64,000 bases of DNA, from NCBI RefSeq assembly GCF_000170795.1, contig NZ_ABCM01000025.1:16887-80886 (forward strand). The letters are read 5' to 3'. The notes under the pieces were generated by a model. The model was not told the DNA's origin. It made no database searches and worked only from the letters and a program-made list of their open reading frames with translations. The stretch is from Pedobacter sp. BAL39 (GTDB taxonomy: Bacteria; Bacteroidota; Bacteroidia; Sphingobacteriales; Sphingobacteriaceae). Position numbers and translations under genes: made by a program. Positions 1-8,993 of this stretch are shown piece by piece (positions within the stretch are counted from its first letter, which is position 1; every line of letters starts with the position of its first letter).

Positions 1-1179
1 GGTGGACACTCCGACGAGCTTGTCAATATTGCCCATCTGGTTGCTTAGCTTGTAGTTGAAAAAATCAGCTTTATTTGGCGAAGCTTTATAGAGCGCTATC
101 AGCCATTCCAGTTTCAGCTTTTTCTCCTTACGGATGATCGCTGTGTCATAATTTCTCAGGTCAAGGCCATAGCATACCTGATCCTTAAAGATCGGCGTCT
201 CGGCCATGCCCTTAATGCCTTTAGGGGTAAATGAAAAACTATATTTTCCTTTCAGTGCAGGTGCGCCCAGCACTGTAAATGGAAATTGGGTGCCGCGTCC
301 ATGATTTAGATATACTCCTTCAAAAAGACAGGTGGTAGGGTAAAGTAAAATGGATTGTGCCGTATTCAGGTTCGGTGATGGTTTTACTGGAAGTTCATAA
401 GGCATATCATGGTTATAATTGGCCACTTTAATGACCTTGATGCGGCATTTCACTTTGTCTTTCAGCCATCCTTCGCCATTCAGCATCTGCGCATATTCTC
501 CAACAGTCAGGCCATGGACAATGGGAATAGGCTGCAGGCCGATCCCGGAAACCAGTTTAGGGTCCAGAATCGGACCGTCAATGTAAAAACCATTGGGATT
601 GGGCCTGTCAAAGATCATTACTTCCTTATCGGCTCTTGCACAGGCCTCCATCACGTGCTGCAAGGTGTTGATATAAGTATAAAACCGGACACCGACATCC
701 TGAATGTCAAATATCATAATGTCTACATCGGCAAGGTCTGCTGCGGTGGGTATGGAGGTTTTTCCGTATAAAGAAACTACCTTGATGCCGGTTTTGGTAT
801 CCACAGCATCATTTACATGCACACCTGCGCTGGCATTTCCCCGGAAGCCATGCTCAGGGCCGAAGATCTTGACAATATTGACGTCCAGCTTCAGCAGGCT
901 GTCGACAGTCGTTTCCTTTCCGATGATGGAGGTTGGGTTGACAACCATGCCCACGCGTTTGCCTTTCAGATAGGGGAGGTACAATTCAGTTTGCTCTGCC
1001 CCGGTGCGTAAGGTTGAGTCCTGTTGCAGGTTGTTTTCTTTGACTGTTACCGGTCTCGGGGTAAGCGTATCTATTATTGACACACTACGTGTGGAGGTTA
1101 CGGGGGCGCTGGTGCCACAGGCCAAAAGTGTCAGGCTGATCAATGCCGTATGCAGGATATTTGCTAATGGTGGTATCAT
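1..1179 (-). CDS. namZ: DUF1343 / NamZ-type exo-beta-N-acetylmuramidase, lipoprotein (3' end outside window)
   Basis: The reverse strand from the ATG at 1179 is open for 393 codons to the window edge, so the C-terminus is missing. The N-terminus is a lipoprotein signal with lipobox LLAC (Cys21), which places the protein in the envelope. Family-like segments follow: KGKRVGMVVNPTS, IFGPEHGFRG, DIMIFDIQDVGVRFYTYI, FDRPNPNG, and LNHGRGTQFPFTVLGAP near the C-terminal side. These match the DUF1343 family, whose characterised members (NamZ) release MurNAc from the non-reducing end of peptidoglycan fragments. A role in cell-wall recycling is inferred from the family. It is divergent from the LolC/E-type permease at 1286. 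Confidence 0.85.
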   Translation of the reverse strand, partial: MIPPLANILHTALISLTLLACGTSAPVTSTRSVSIIDTLTPRPVTVKENNLQQDSTLRTGAEQTELYLPYLKGKRVGMVVNPTSIIGKETTVDSLLKLDVNIVKIFGPEHGFRGNASAGVHVNDAVDTKTGIKVVSLYGKTSIPTAADLADVDIMIFDIQDVGVRFYTYINTLQHVMEACARADKEVMIFDRPNPNGFYIDGPILDPKLVSGIGLQPIPIVHGLTVGEYAQMLNGEGWLKDKVKCRIKVIKVANYNHDMPYELPVKPSPNLNTAQSILLYPTTCLFEGVYLNHGRGTQFPFTVLGAPALKGKYSFSFTPKGIKGMAETPIFKDQVCYGLDLRNYDTAIIRKEKKLKLEWLIALYKASPNKADFFNYKLSNQMGNIDKLVGVST

Positions 1180-1285
1180 AGGGATAAAGATAATAAAATG
1201 TCAATGATCTGGTTTTCTCTATCAATTACCATGCAGAGATCAAATATTTATCCCATTTTTGCGGAGTCACCAATATTGAAAAACG

Positions 1286-2506
1286 TTGAACACAGAATAT
1301 TTCATAGCGAGCCGGATTGCCATTAAATCGTCGCGAACATTTTCTAAGCTGATTGTACGTATCGCCATTGCAGGGGTGATGCTGAGTCTGGCGGTGATGA
1401 TGCTTTCTGTGGCCATCATTAAAGGCTTCAAAACTGAAATTCAAGAGAAGGTACGTGGATATATTGGTGATGTGCGTATTTTTAAATTTGACCTCAACAA
1501 CTCCTTTGAGCTGAGCCCTTTTGTGCCGGGAGCAGAAACCATCAGTAAGCTGAAAAAGAATCCGCAGGTGGAGTATTACCAATCTTATGCCACCAAACCG
1601 GCCATCATCTCTGCCAATGATGAGGTGGAGGGAATCAATTTTAAAGGTGTCGATAAGAACTACCACTGGGATTACATCCGTGAACACCTGGTGAGTGGCA
1701 AGGTGATCAATTTCGCCGACAGCGCGGCGGCGATGAACCAGATCATGATCTCTCAGTTTACAGCGAACCGCTTGAAATTGAAAACTGGCGATGACTTTAT
1801 CATGTACTTTGTGCAAAATCCGCCGAGGGTGCGTAAACTCAAGATTGTGGGCATTTACAACATTGGTGTCGAGGAGATCGATAAAGGTTTTGTAATCGGG
1901 GACATCAACGTCATCCGCCGCCTGAACAAATGGAAATACGATGAGATTGGAGGTATTGAGGTGAGGATTAAGAATTTCTCAAAGCTCAAGACGACTTCTA
2001 TGGACATCTATACGAATCTGGAAGTCAACCTGAGGTCTGAATCTGTTTCTGAATTCTTCCCGGCCATCTTTACCTGGCTGTCTCTGCTGGATGTGAATAC
2101 CAAGGTGCTCCTGATCCTGATGATGATTGTTGGTGTGATCAATATGATCACTGCACTCCTCATTATGATCCTGGAGCGTACAAACATGATTGGGATGCTC
2201 AAAGCCTTTGGTATGGCGGATTACAGTGTCATGAAGATCTTCCTCTACAATGCATTGTACCTGGTCGGAATAGGTCTGCTGCTTGGGAATATATTGGGAT
2301 TGGGCATTGGGTTCATCCAGAAATATACACATGTATTCAGCCTCGATCAAGGGTCGTATTACTTGTCTTACGTGCCGATTGAATTCCATTTTGTTGACGT
2401 GCTGCTGCTGAACATCTGCACCGTACTGATCTGTCTGGTGGTGCTGGTCGTGCCTTCCCTGCTGGTGAGTAAGATTTCTCCGTTGAAGGCCATCCGGTTT
2501 AAATAG
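1286..2506 (+). CDS. FtsX-like ABC transporter permease, LolC/LolE type
   Basis: 406 residues from a TTG start. There is one N-terminal membrane segment (about 25-47), a periplasmic MacB-like core domain (about 50-260) and three C-terminal membrane segments (about 268-295, 312-340, 368-400), which is the LolC/E layout. The C-terminal block LERTNMIGMLKAFGM is typical of FtsX-like permeases that couple to a separate ATPase. In the family this moves lipoproteins from the inner membrane towards LolA. No ATPase gene lies next to it here, so the partner must be encoded elsewhere. The TTG start is favoured because the family N-terminus (a short polar stretch ending FIASRIA) begins right there. The exact substrate is inferred. 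Confidence 0.85.
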   Translation: MNTEYFIASRIAIKSSRTFSKLIVRIAIAGVMLSLAVMMLSVAIIKGFKTEIQEKVRGYIGDVRIFKFDLNNSFELSPFVPGAETISKLKKNPQVEYYQSYATKPAIISANDEVEGINFKGVDKNYHWDYIREHLVSGKVINFADSAAAMNQIMISQFTANRLKLKTGDDFIMYFVQNPPRVRKLKIVGIYNIGVEEIDKGFVIGDINVIRRLNKWKYDEIGGIEVRIKNFSKLKTTSMDIYTNLEVNLRSESVSEFFPAIFTWLSLLDVNTKVLLILMMIVGVINMITALLIMILERTNMIGMLKAFGMADYSVMKIFLYNALYLVGIGLLLGNILGLGIGFIQKYTHVFSLDQGSYYLSYVPIEFHFVDVLLLNICTVLICLVVLVVPSLLVSKISPLKAIRFK

Positions 2507-2535
2507 GCTTTAATATTGTGCAATCGCACTTTCTA

Positions 2536-2691
2536 TTAGGTATTAATTACCGCAGTTAAAATTTTGCTCAATTCCTGATGCTTGTTGTATACCATTAGAT
2601 GCCCGCCATTTTGCACCCAGATATCCACCTGATCTGGTTTTAAAGGGAGCAGGTGGTCTGCTGTCCCATGAAGCCAAATCAGGTTGAGTAA
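2536..2691 (-). pseudogene. C-terminal remnant of an alpha/beta hydrolase
   Basis: Reading the reverse strand from 2691 gives about 50 codons ending in TAA at 2536-2538, with an in-frame stop (2692-2694) immediately upstream. The peptide holds IWLHGTADHLLPLKP, then NGGHLMVYNKHQELSKIL. This is the shape of the last two catalytic elements of alpha/beta hydrolases: a loop with HGxxD (acid residue) and a GGH loop (catalytic His) followed by the terminal helix. The nucleophile Ser half is absent upstream, where the secreted unknown gene begins. It appears to be the tail of a deleted gene. It could in principle be translated, but no start codon is visible. Confidence 0.6.
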
Positions 2692-2729
2692 TTAGATGTC
2701 CATATATCAGATCAGATTGCCCTTGGATG

Positions 2730-3680
2730 TTATTTTTCGCAGACAAGAAAGTTCGACTGCCCCAATCGCTGGGAACCGCGGCTTGCAGGTACCGCAACCA
2801 TCCCCACAGGAAGATAATTTACTGTAGTTATAGTTCGAGGGACATAAATCACAACTTCCGTTGAAGTATAACCATGAGGAAGGTACTTAATATAGTAGCC
2901 GTCCGGATGCAGCCCCCAGATACCTCTCGGGAAATCGGTATTTGGAGTGGCGGAACCATTTAACATGGCCAGGCTCTCGATTTCTTCATAGGATGCATTT
3001 GCCCGATACATCAGTCCCCTGATTTTATTTTCTATTTCAACAATCGTTTTTGCTGGCTCAGGAAGGTTGCCGGTTAATTTTTCCATCGCTTCGCTGGACA
3101 CATAATCCATGATGTTGCTGCTGAGCACAGACATGTCATTACTATTGAGCAATTTTGCAGCAACCAGCTTAAGTTCTGGCGACAGCTTACTGAAATTTGT
3201 TTTTGCAATAATGGCCCATAGCAGCAGCTGGACATCATGCTGTTCTACCTCAGGATGTTTTTCCCAGTTGGCAATGAGCGTATGGGCTACTTTTTCCTTA
3301 GGCCCGGCAAGAGGGGCAAAGAGATATCCATCACCTTTTCCTGGACCATAAGTACCAGCCTTGAGGCAGAAGCTTTTAAACGTTCCCCTGTAAAAGCCAG
3401 GCTTTAGTGTGAAGCCTGTGGTTGCTGAATAGCTGGACATCATACTGCAGAGTTCTTTCTTTACTGAGTCGGCACCAAAGTTTACCGGCATGGTTTCCTT
3501 TTTGTTGCAGTCGTCGAAATTGGTAGTGATGGGCTGCGCCTGCAGCAGCTTGAGTTGTTTGCCGTTGAGCACAGTACCTACACTGTTGTTGAGTGCATCT
3601 TTCAGTCGCCCGAACTGGGCCTTGGAGCTAATGCCGCAGATCATCATGGTGATTAGCAGTAGCGTAGCGTTGTTTTTCAT
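2730..3680 (-). CDS. secreted conserved hypothetical protein
   Basis: 316 residues. The N-terminus is a signal peptide (hydrophobic stretch about 6-19, likely cleavage after SSKA). No catalytic motif is recognised. The central part is helix-rich and holds Trp/His/Glu-containing segments (NWEKHPEVEQHDVQLLLWA). A Gly/Pro-rich C-terminal part has VVIYVPRTITTVNYLPVGMVAVPASRG. Three Cys residues lie in the mature chain before residue 110. It is probably an exported or surface protein of unknown role. The gene ends about 40 bases from the alpha/beta hydrolase remnant, and the breakpoint of that deletion may lie close to its C-terminus. A -7 box lies just upstream (3707-3714). Confidence 0.75.
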   Translation of the reverse strand: MKNNATLLLITMMICGISSKAQFGRLKDALNNSVGTVLNGKQLKLLQAQPITTNFDDCNKKETMPVNFGADSVKKELCSMMSSYSATTGFTLKPGFYRGTFKSFCLKAGTYGPGKGDGYLFAPLAGPKEKVAHTLIANWEKHPEVEQHDVQLLLWAIIAKTNFSKLSPELKLVAAKLLNSNDMSVLSSNIMDYVSSEAMEKLTGNLPEPAKTIVEIENKIRGLMYRANASYEEIESLAMLNGSATPNTDFPRGIWGLHPDGYYIKYLPHGYTSTEVVIYVPRTITTVNYLPVGMVAVPASRGSQRLGQSNFLVCEK

Positions 3681-3706
3681 GGTATAAGAGGTAAGATAAA
3701 TATCCC

Positions 3707-3714
3707 CAAATTTA
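3707..3714 (-). promoter_or_regulatory. -7 box (TAAATTTG) for the secreted hypothetical gene
   Basis: Reverse strand reads TAAATTTG, a full match to the Bacteroidota TAnnTTTG -7 consensus, about 26 bases upstream of the ATG at 3680. It is back to back with the box at 3731 for the helicase gene. Confidence 0.5.
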
Positions 3715-3730
3715 ACAATTAAATATTATG

Positions 3731-3738
3731 TAAATTTG
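3731..3738 (+). promoter_or_regulatory. -7 box (TAAATTTG) for the DEAD-box-like gene
   Basis: TAAATTTG matches TAnnTTTG and sits 30 bases before the GTG start at 3769. The upstream -33 TTTG element is not clear. Confidence 0.5.
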
Positions 3739-3768
3739 TAGCGATTATTATATTTTAATAAAGGTAAA

Positions 3769-5067
3769 GTGTCATTAGAAAAATTAAAACTTAGCAAGCA
3801 GCTGGTCACCTCGATGACCGATGCTGGTTACATCGCGGCAAAAGAGATTCAGGCGAAAACCATGTCCAGAATCCTTGGCGGGCAAGACATCATAGCTGTT
3901 GGTCCTGAAGGATCGGGAAAAACGACCACCTATGTGCTTGGCGTTTTAATGCGTATCAAATATAGTACTGATGAAGCACCGAAGGCGCTGATCCTGGTGC
4001 CTACAAAAGAAAAGGTGCTTGAGGTAATTGAGGAATTTCATAAGCTTAACAGGAACAGAAATCTTCGCATCATGGGCCTTCATGGCGTAGGTGGTACGGA
4101 GGCAGAGGTTCTTGAGCTGGTGGATGGGGTAGACATCGTAGTGGCATTGCCAACACGTGCGCGCGCCATTTACCTGAAGCTTGGTCTGAACATGAGCAAG
4201 CTGCAGATGTTTATCGTAGATGATGCGGAGCTGATTGTCAAACAAGGGATGCAGCTGCCGGTATGTGAGCTGGCACGTAGTGCCGGTAAATGCCAGCACC
4301 TGATTTTTACCACTGTTGTACACGAAAAACTGAACAATATGGTAGACCAGTTTCTGAACTATCCGACGACACTGGAAGTGGAAGATCTCGGTGAAAGCCA
4401 TACCTCAACGCATGAACTGTTGTTGTATCAGGTGCCTAATTTCAAAACGAAAATCAATTTGATGAACCTCCTGTTACGTGATGACGAGGTTTTTGATAAG
4501 GTGGTTGTGTTTGTAAACACCAGGCTGACCGCACAGAAACTTGGAAAAAGCCTGCATGCGGGTAAACCGGGTTCTGTGGCCGTGCTGAACCCTTTATTTT
4601 TTGATGAAGAAGGTTTTGATCATATTGAAGACTTCAAGGAAATACCCGAAGCAAGGGTGCTGATTGTAGCGAATGAGGGGGCTGGCAGCCTGGACTTGTC
4701 AGGAATACCTTTTATCTTCCATTTTGAGCTTCCTGAGAAAAAAGAAACTTTCCTCAGCAGGATTGTGAAAACGGATGACGCAGAAGTGGTAGCCATCACC
4801 TTCTCCACTGACATGGAACTGATTGAAGTAAAGAAGATCGAGCAGGCCATTGGTAGCCGACTAAATGTGATGGAGTTGCCTGATGACCTGGTGATTGATC
4901 AGGTGAGCAAATCCTCCGGCCTTGACAAGAGCAGGATTGTAAAAGAAAAAAATGATGGCCCTCAGGGTGGTGGTGCTTATCATGAAAAGAAGGAAAGCAA
5001 TACCAAAAACTATAATTATGGCATTGGCCAGAAGGCAAAGATGACCATGAAAAAGAAACACAGCTAA
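3769..5067 (+). CDS. DEAD/DEAH-box helicase-like protein with degenerate motifs
   Basis: 432 residues from a GTG start. The two RecA-like lobes of a DEAD-box RNA helicase are recognisable: Q-motif region (KEIQAKT, 25-31), Walker A GPEGSGKT (45-52), motif Ia VPTKEKV, a motif IV-like VVVFVNT (246-251) and a basic tail rich in Lys. Motif II is VDDAE (150-154) instead of DEAD. Motif III is FTTV rather than SAT. Motif V is VANEGAGSLDL. Motif VI, normally HRIGRTGR, is LSRIVKTDD and has lost its arginine fingers. ATP binding looks possible, but unwinding is doubtful. A role in RNA binding or ribosome assembly is inferred only from the fold. It is followed convergently by mazG (7-base gap). Confidence 0.8.
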   Translation: MSLEKLKLSKQLVTSMTDAGYIAAKEIQAKTMSRILGGQDIIAVGPEGSGKTTTYVLGVLMRIKYSTDEAPKALILVPTKEKVLEVIEEFHKLNRNRNLRIMGLHGVGGTEAEVLELVDGVDIVVALPTRARAIYLKLGLNMSKLQMFIVDDAELIVKQGMQLPVCELARSAGKCQHLIFTTVVHEKLNNMVDQFLNYPTTLEVEDLGESHTSTHELLLYQVPNFKTKINLMNLLLRDDEVFDKVVVFVNTRLTAQKLGKSLHAGKPGSVAVLNPLFFDEEGFDHIEDFKEIPEARVLIVANEGAGSLDLSGIPFIFHFELPEKKETFLSRIVKTDDAEVVAITFSTDMELIEVKKIEQAIGSRLNVMELPDDLVIDQVSKSSGLDKSRIVKEKNDGPQGGGAYHEKKESNTKNYNYGIGQKAKMTMKKKHS

Positions 5068-5074
5068 GGAGCTT

Positions 5075-5881
5075 TTACAGGGACTTAGCTTCGTTCCAGT
5101 AAACGTCCATCTCCGCAAGTGTCATATCCTGTAAAGCTTTGCCATTTTCTTTGGCTTTGCTTTCCAGGTATTGAAAACGTTTGATGAACTTTTTGTTGGT
5201 TTTCTCCAGTGCATTTTCAGGATTGATATTGATGAACCTTGCATAATTGATCAGTGAAAACATCAGGTCGCCGAATTCCGACTCTGCTTTTTCAATGTCG
5301 ATGGCTTCATTGTCGAGCGTATTGAACTCTTCTTTAAATTCCTGAAGTTCTTCTTCTACTTTATCCCATACCTGAGTTTTATTGTCCCAGTCAAAACCTA
5401 CACCACGTGCCTTTTCCTGGATTCTGCTTGCTTTTACCAATGAAGGCAGCCCTGCCGGTACACCTGCAAGCACTGATTTGTTGCCTTCTTTGAGCTTGAT
5501 CTGCTCCCAGTTACGTTTAACATCGTTCTCATCCTGCACTTCAACATCCCCGTAAATGTGCGGATGGCGGTTTACCAGCTTATCACATACGCTGTTCAGC
5601 ACATCAACAATGGTAAAGTTATTGGTTTCCGAAGCAATACGCGCGTAAAATACCAGGTGCATCATGACATCTCCGAGTTCCTTTTTCACCTCATCCAGGT
5701 CACCTTCAAGGATGGCATCCGAGAGTTCGTACGTTTCTTCAATAGTGAGGTGGCGCAGTGTTTCCATGGTTTGTTTTTTGTCCCACGGGCATTCTGTGCG
5801 CAGTGTATCCAGGACATTAAGTAATCTGAGGAAAGCAGAAGCGGGATCGGAGGCGGTAGCAGGGGCAACATGATTGGGCAT
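5075..5881 (-). CDS. mazG: nucleoside triphosphate pyrophosphohydrolase MazG
   Basis: 268 residues from the ATG at 5881. A longer frame up to 5959 exists, but family members start near the block before LLNVLDTLRTECPWD. There are two MazG domains. The first carries CPWD (31-34), the metal ligands EExxE (48-52) and ELGD (68-71). The second carries EEELQEFKEEF and ESEFGDLMFSLINYAR. The enzyme hydrolyses NTPs to NMP and pyrophosphate, cleaning up non-canonical nucleotides and affecting (p)ppGpp levels in some bacteria. Length matches E. coli MazG (263). It lies 77 bases downstream of the AI-2E-family permease gene on the same strand, probably in one transcript. Confidence 0.95.
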   Translation of the reverse strand: MPNHVAPATASDPASAFLRLLNVLDTLRTECPWDKKQTMETLRHLTIEETYELSDAILEGDLDEVKKELGDVMMHLVFYARIASETNNFTIVDVLNSVCDKLVNRHPHIYGDVEVQDENDVKRNWEQIKLKEGNKSVLAGVPAGLPSLVKASRIQEKARGVGFDWDNKTQVWDKVEEELQEFKEEFNTLDNEAIDIEKAESEFGDLMFSLINYARFININPENALEKTNKKFIKRFQYLESKAKENGKALQDMTLAEMDVYWNEAKSL

Positions 5882-5958
5882 TGATGTGCTGTTTTTAAAA
5901 GATTTATTTACTTTAGGATAAAGGTAACCATCATTGTGATGAAAAACGAAAAAGCGCA

Positions 5959-7071
5959 CTATTCCTGCTCTTCCAGTTTGATGTTTTTCGTGATGCGGTA
6001 TACTTTACGTTTCTTCGCCGGTTTATCTTCGCCACCAAGGAGGACGCCCCATGGTTTCAGACTGTCTATCCTGTCAAAGATGATCTTGAGCATGGCCAGG
6101 TAAGGGATACAAAGAAACATCCCGGAGATTCCCCATACCATTTCGCCAACGACGATGCCTATAAAGGCAAACAGGGCATTGATCTTTACCTTCGAACCTA
6201 CCACGAGCGGCATCAGGATGTTGCCGTCCAGTGCGTGGACAGCGACGAAAGCAATGATGACCAACAGCACCTTTGCCACGCCGGCGGTAGCAAAAGTAAT
6301 CAGCACACTGATCAGCAGGGCTGTGAAGATGCCTATGTAGGGGATGATGTTGAAAATTCCGGTAATCAGCCCCAGCAGTACTGCATATTTGACGTTTAAC
6401 AGCCAGAGTACAAAGATCATCAGCACGGTGACGATAAACATCTGCAGGAACAATCCGGTGATGTATTTCTTGATGATATACTGGATTCTTTTGACGATCT
6501 CCGATACTTTTTCAGTGTGTTCTTCTTTGAATACTGAGGTAAGAAAGGTAAAAAGTACCCTTCGGTAGTTGAGGATAAAAAAAGTGAACAACAGCAGGAA
6601 GGAGAGGAACAGAAGTGTCGATGATAAGGTCATTAAGGTAGCGCCAAGCACCGAGGCGCTGGTAGCCAGAGCAGTAGACGTGCTGTCTTTCAGGTAGTCA
6701 ATTTGTTTTTGTGTATTCACCCCGAAGGTAGCGGAGATCCATCCCTGTACATCATGAAAGGAATGTTCTGCCTGTTGCTTCAATAACGGCCAGTCTGCCC
6801 ACAGGTCGGTCAGCTGATTGGCCAGGAAAAAGAGGATTGCGGAAATTACAGCAATCATCAGCACCACCGACACGATGGCGGCGAGGCTTCTTTTAAACTT
6901 CCATTTGGTTTCCATGAAGTTGGCCAGTGGCATCAGCAACAGCGACAACAGGAAGGAAGTGAGCAAAGGTGCCAATAATGTCTGTCCCAGGATGGCCAGA
7001 TAACCGACGCAGATGATTGAAAACAGTACCATTGCCAGTTTGGTGTAGAAGGGTTGAGACATAATATTCAT
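5959..7071 (-). CDS. AI-2E family (PerM/DUF20) membrane transporter
   Basis: 370 residues with about eight membrane segments in the usual pattern of this family: two at the N-terminus, a long polar periplasmic stretch (about 95-145), then clustered helices. The segment ITGIFNIIPYIGIFTALLI and the later HALDGNILMPLVVGSKVKINAL are the hallmark NxxPYxG and Q/N-x-PxxxGxxxxLxP regions. The C-terminus is Lys/Arg-rich. Family members transport AI-2-like solutes or act as Na+/H+ antiporters, so the substrate is open. Two in-frame ATGs (7071 and 7062) are possible starts. It precedes mazG. Confidence 0.85.
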   Translation of the reverse strand: MNIMSQPFYTKLAMVLFSIICVGYLAILGQTLLAPLLTSFLLSLLLMPLANFMETKWKFKRSLAAIVSVVLMIAVISAILFFLANQLTDLWADWPLLKQQAEHSFHDVQGWISATFGVNTQKQIDYLKDSTSTALATSASVLGATLMTLSSTLLFLSFLLLFTFFILNYRRVLFTFLTSVFKEEHTEKVSEIVKRIQYIIKKYITGLFLQMFIVTVLMIFVLWLLNVKYAVLLGLITGIFNIIPYIGIFTALLISVLITFATAGVAKVLLVIIAFVAVHALDGNILMPLVVGSKVKINALFAFIGIVVGEMVWGISGMFLCIPYLAMLKIIFDRIDSLKPWGVLLGGEDKPAKKRKVYRITKNIKLEEQE

Positions 7072-7114
7072 AGATGAGTTTAACCAGTGGTAATTTAGAT
7101 GTAATTTTCAATTA

Positions 7115-7150
7115 AATACAAATGCCCTGCCATTTTTTGCTGGCAGGGCA
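7115..7150 (-). terminator. intrinsic terminator after the aldo/keto reductase
   Basis: A perfect 10-bp stem TGCCCTGCCA / TGGCAGGGCA (7123-7132 with 7141-7150) has an 8-base loop. On the reverse strand it is followed by a T-rich stretch. It lies 31 bases past the aldo/keto reductase stop. Confidence 0.65.
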
Positions 7151-7180
7151 CGTTTAGATCTAAAGGTTGTTAAGCTGTTT

Positions 7181-8131
7181 TTATTTCCAGCTGCTTGCCT
7201 CATCCAGTATGGCAATGTCTTCGACGTCAAGTGATATGGATGCTGCTTTTTTAAGGTCTTCCAGTTGCTCCAGACTGGTTACACTGGCAATTGGGGCCGT
7301 AATAGAGGGACGGGCGATCAGCCAGGCCAAAGCTATGCTCGCCTGATCGGCGCTGTACTGTTCTGATACTTCATCCAGTGCTTTCAGAATCTTAAAGCCT
7401 CTGTCGTTCAAATAATTTTTTATGCCACCTCCTCGCTGACTTTTATTTAAGTCAGCCTCAGAACGGTATTTCCCGGTAAGAAAGCCACTGGCCAGTGCAT
7501 AGTAGTTGATGACGCCAAGTTGATTTTCTACAGCAATCTGTTCGAATTGCTTTTCGTAATCTTCTCTTTTGTAAAGGTTATATTCGGGCTGCAGGGTTTG
7601 GTACTTTGGCAGGCTGAGTCGCTCAGAAGTTTCCAAGGCAGCCTTTAGTCCTTCCGGGCTGTAATTGGATGCACCAATCCAGCGTATTTTACCAGCTTTG
7701 ATCAGCTGGTCATAGGCTTCCAGTGTTTCTTCAATGGGTGTATTCGTGTCTTCGTAATGAGACTGGTAAAGGTCGATGTAGTCCGTATTCAGTCTTTTGA
7801 GGGAGGCATCAACGGAGGAGATGATGTAATCTTTTTTCAAGGAGGCTCCATTGCCCATATCAGCACCTACTTTTGTCGCAATGATCACGTCATTGCGTCT
7901 TCCGCGTGCTTTCAGCCATTTGCCGATGATGGTTTCGGATTCTCCACCTTGATTACCGGGTACCCATCTTGAGTATACATCCGCAGTATCAATGAAGTTG
8001 AATCCTGCATCGACAAAGCCGTCCAGTATTTCAAATGATTTCGCCTCGTCAATGGTCCATCCGAAGACATTGCCACCAAAGGTGATGGGGTAGACAAATA
8101 AATCGGTATTGCCTAATTTTCTTTTTTCCAT
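7181..8131 (-). CDS. aldo/keto reductase
   Basis: 316 residues, the normal size for an NADPH-dependent aldo/keto reductase with a TIM barrel. The catalytic tetrad is present: Asp48 in FIDTADVYS, Tyr53, Lys87 in IATKVG and His125 in YQSHYED. WIGASNYS and the C-terminal IASVTSLEQLEDLKKA cofactor region are typical. The substrate is unknown; close homologues act on aldehydes or sugars. It is a single-gene unit with a -7 box upstream and a terminator downstream. Confidence 0.92.
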   Translation of the reverse strand: MEKRKLGNTDLFVYPITFGGNVFGWTIDEAKSFEILDGFVDAGFNFIDTADVYSRWVPGNQGGESETIIGKWLKARGRRNDVIIATKVGADMGNGASLKKDYIISSVDASLKRLNTDYIDLYQSHYEDTNTPIEETLEAYDQLIKAGKIRWIGASNYSPEGLKAALETSERLSLPKYQTLQPEYNLYKREDYEKQFEQIAVENQLGVINYYALASGFLTGKYRSEADLNKSQRGGGIKNYLNDRGFKILKALDEVSEQYSADQASIALAWLIARPSITAPIASVTSLEQLEDLKKAASISLDVEDIAILDEASSWK

Positions 8132-8162
8132 ATCGAGTATCTTAAGGTTAAGGATTGAATAA

Positions 8163-8170
8163 CAAATCTA
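8163..8170 (-). promoter_or_regulatory. -7 box (TAGATTTG) for the aldo/keto reductase
   Basis: Reverse strand reads TAGATTTG, matching TAnnTTTG, 31 bases upstream of the ATG at 8131. Confidence 0.5.
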
Positions 8171-8257
8171 AACAACGAGGGTTTGAGCCATTGTCCTGAA
8201 TTTGTAATATCCGGCTTATTCTCCGATAAGATTAACTTATGGATGACAAATGGGGGT

Positions 8258-8923
8258 TTATAAAGCTTTCGTTGCCCGCAGCATTTCTCTTTTTCCCGGT
8301 GCTCCTGGTAGTTTTTCGATGGTAAAGCCTACTGCTTTCAGGGCACGTTTTAGCTTACCGGTAATGGCATAGGTGATAAATACGCCTCCCGGTTTCAGAA
8401 AGGTGCCTACATGGGCAATGATCTCATCACTCCACATCTCGGGTTGGTGCTGCACGGAGAATGCATCGAAATAAATCAGGTCGAACAGGGGGGGCGAAGT
8501 AAAGTTGGCAAGGGTAGTGTGGGCGATGTAGAACTGCTGATCTGCCGTGATGGAGATCGGCTCATTCAGCGCCAAAGCATAATTGTCTTCCAGTCCCTTC
8601 CATACCAAATCGGGTACATATTGCTGATAACCGGTCGATCGCAGCTCTTCCAGGCTCAGCGGAAAGGCTTCAATGCCGGTATAGTTTAGTTGCAGCTGTT
8701 GATTGATACAATGATCGAGGGTGAAGAGAAAGTTTAATCCGGTGCCGAACCCAACTTCCAGGATGTTGATGGAAGATTGTCGGAGGGTAACATGTTTCAG
8801 ACCCGCTTCGATAAAAACATGTTTGCTTTCTTGTACAGCCCCGTGTTTACTGTGGTAATGTTCGCCGATGGTCTCGTTAAAGAGGGTATTCGAACCGTCG
8901 GCTGTTGGTGTAATCTTATTCAT
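8258..8923 (-). CDS. mnmD: tRNA 5-(aminomethyl)-2-thiouridine methyltransferase MnmD
   Basis: 221 residues from the ATG at 8923; the longer frame to 9007 runs into the M13 terminator hairpin and is rejected. The SAM-binding motif is LEVGFGTGLNF, and the family signature is YFDAFSVQHQPEMWSDEI (DAF-x-P-E-x-W). This is the stand-alone methyltransferase half of MnmC (DUF752), which completes mnm5s2U34 in the anticodon wobble position of tRNA. The oxidase half is absent, which is usual for Bacteroidota. It is downstream of the M13 peptidase on the same strand, but a terminator lies between. Confidence 0.9.
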   Translation of the reverse strand: MNKITPTADGSNTLFNETIGEHYHSKHGAVQESKHVFIEAGLKHVTLRQSSINILEVGFGTGLNFLFTLDHCINQQLQLNYTGIEAFPLSLEELRSTGYQQYVPDLVWKGLEDNYALALNEPISITADQQFYIAHTTLANFTSPPLFDLIYFDAFSVQHQPEMWSDEIIAHVGTFLKPGGVFITYAITGKLKRALKAVGFTIEKLPGAPGKREMLRATKAL

Positions 8924-8993
8924 GGCACAAATTAGCTGCAATAATACCAATTTTTTATGGCAGCTGGTCCCGCGGTGATGAGCGGGCAAAGAC

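Noticed and set aside
1226..1816. 196-codon reverse frame over the LolC/E-type permease gene
   Set aside because: Antisense to a typical LolC/E-type gene; composition and motifs support the forward strand only.
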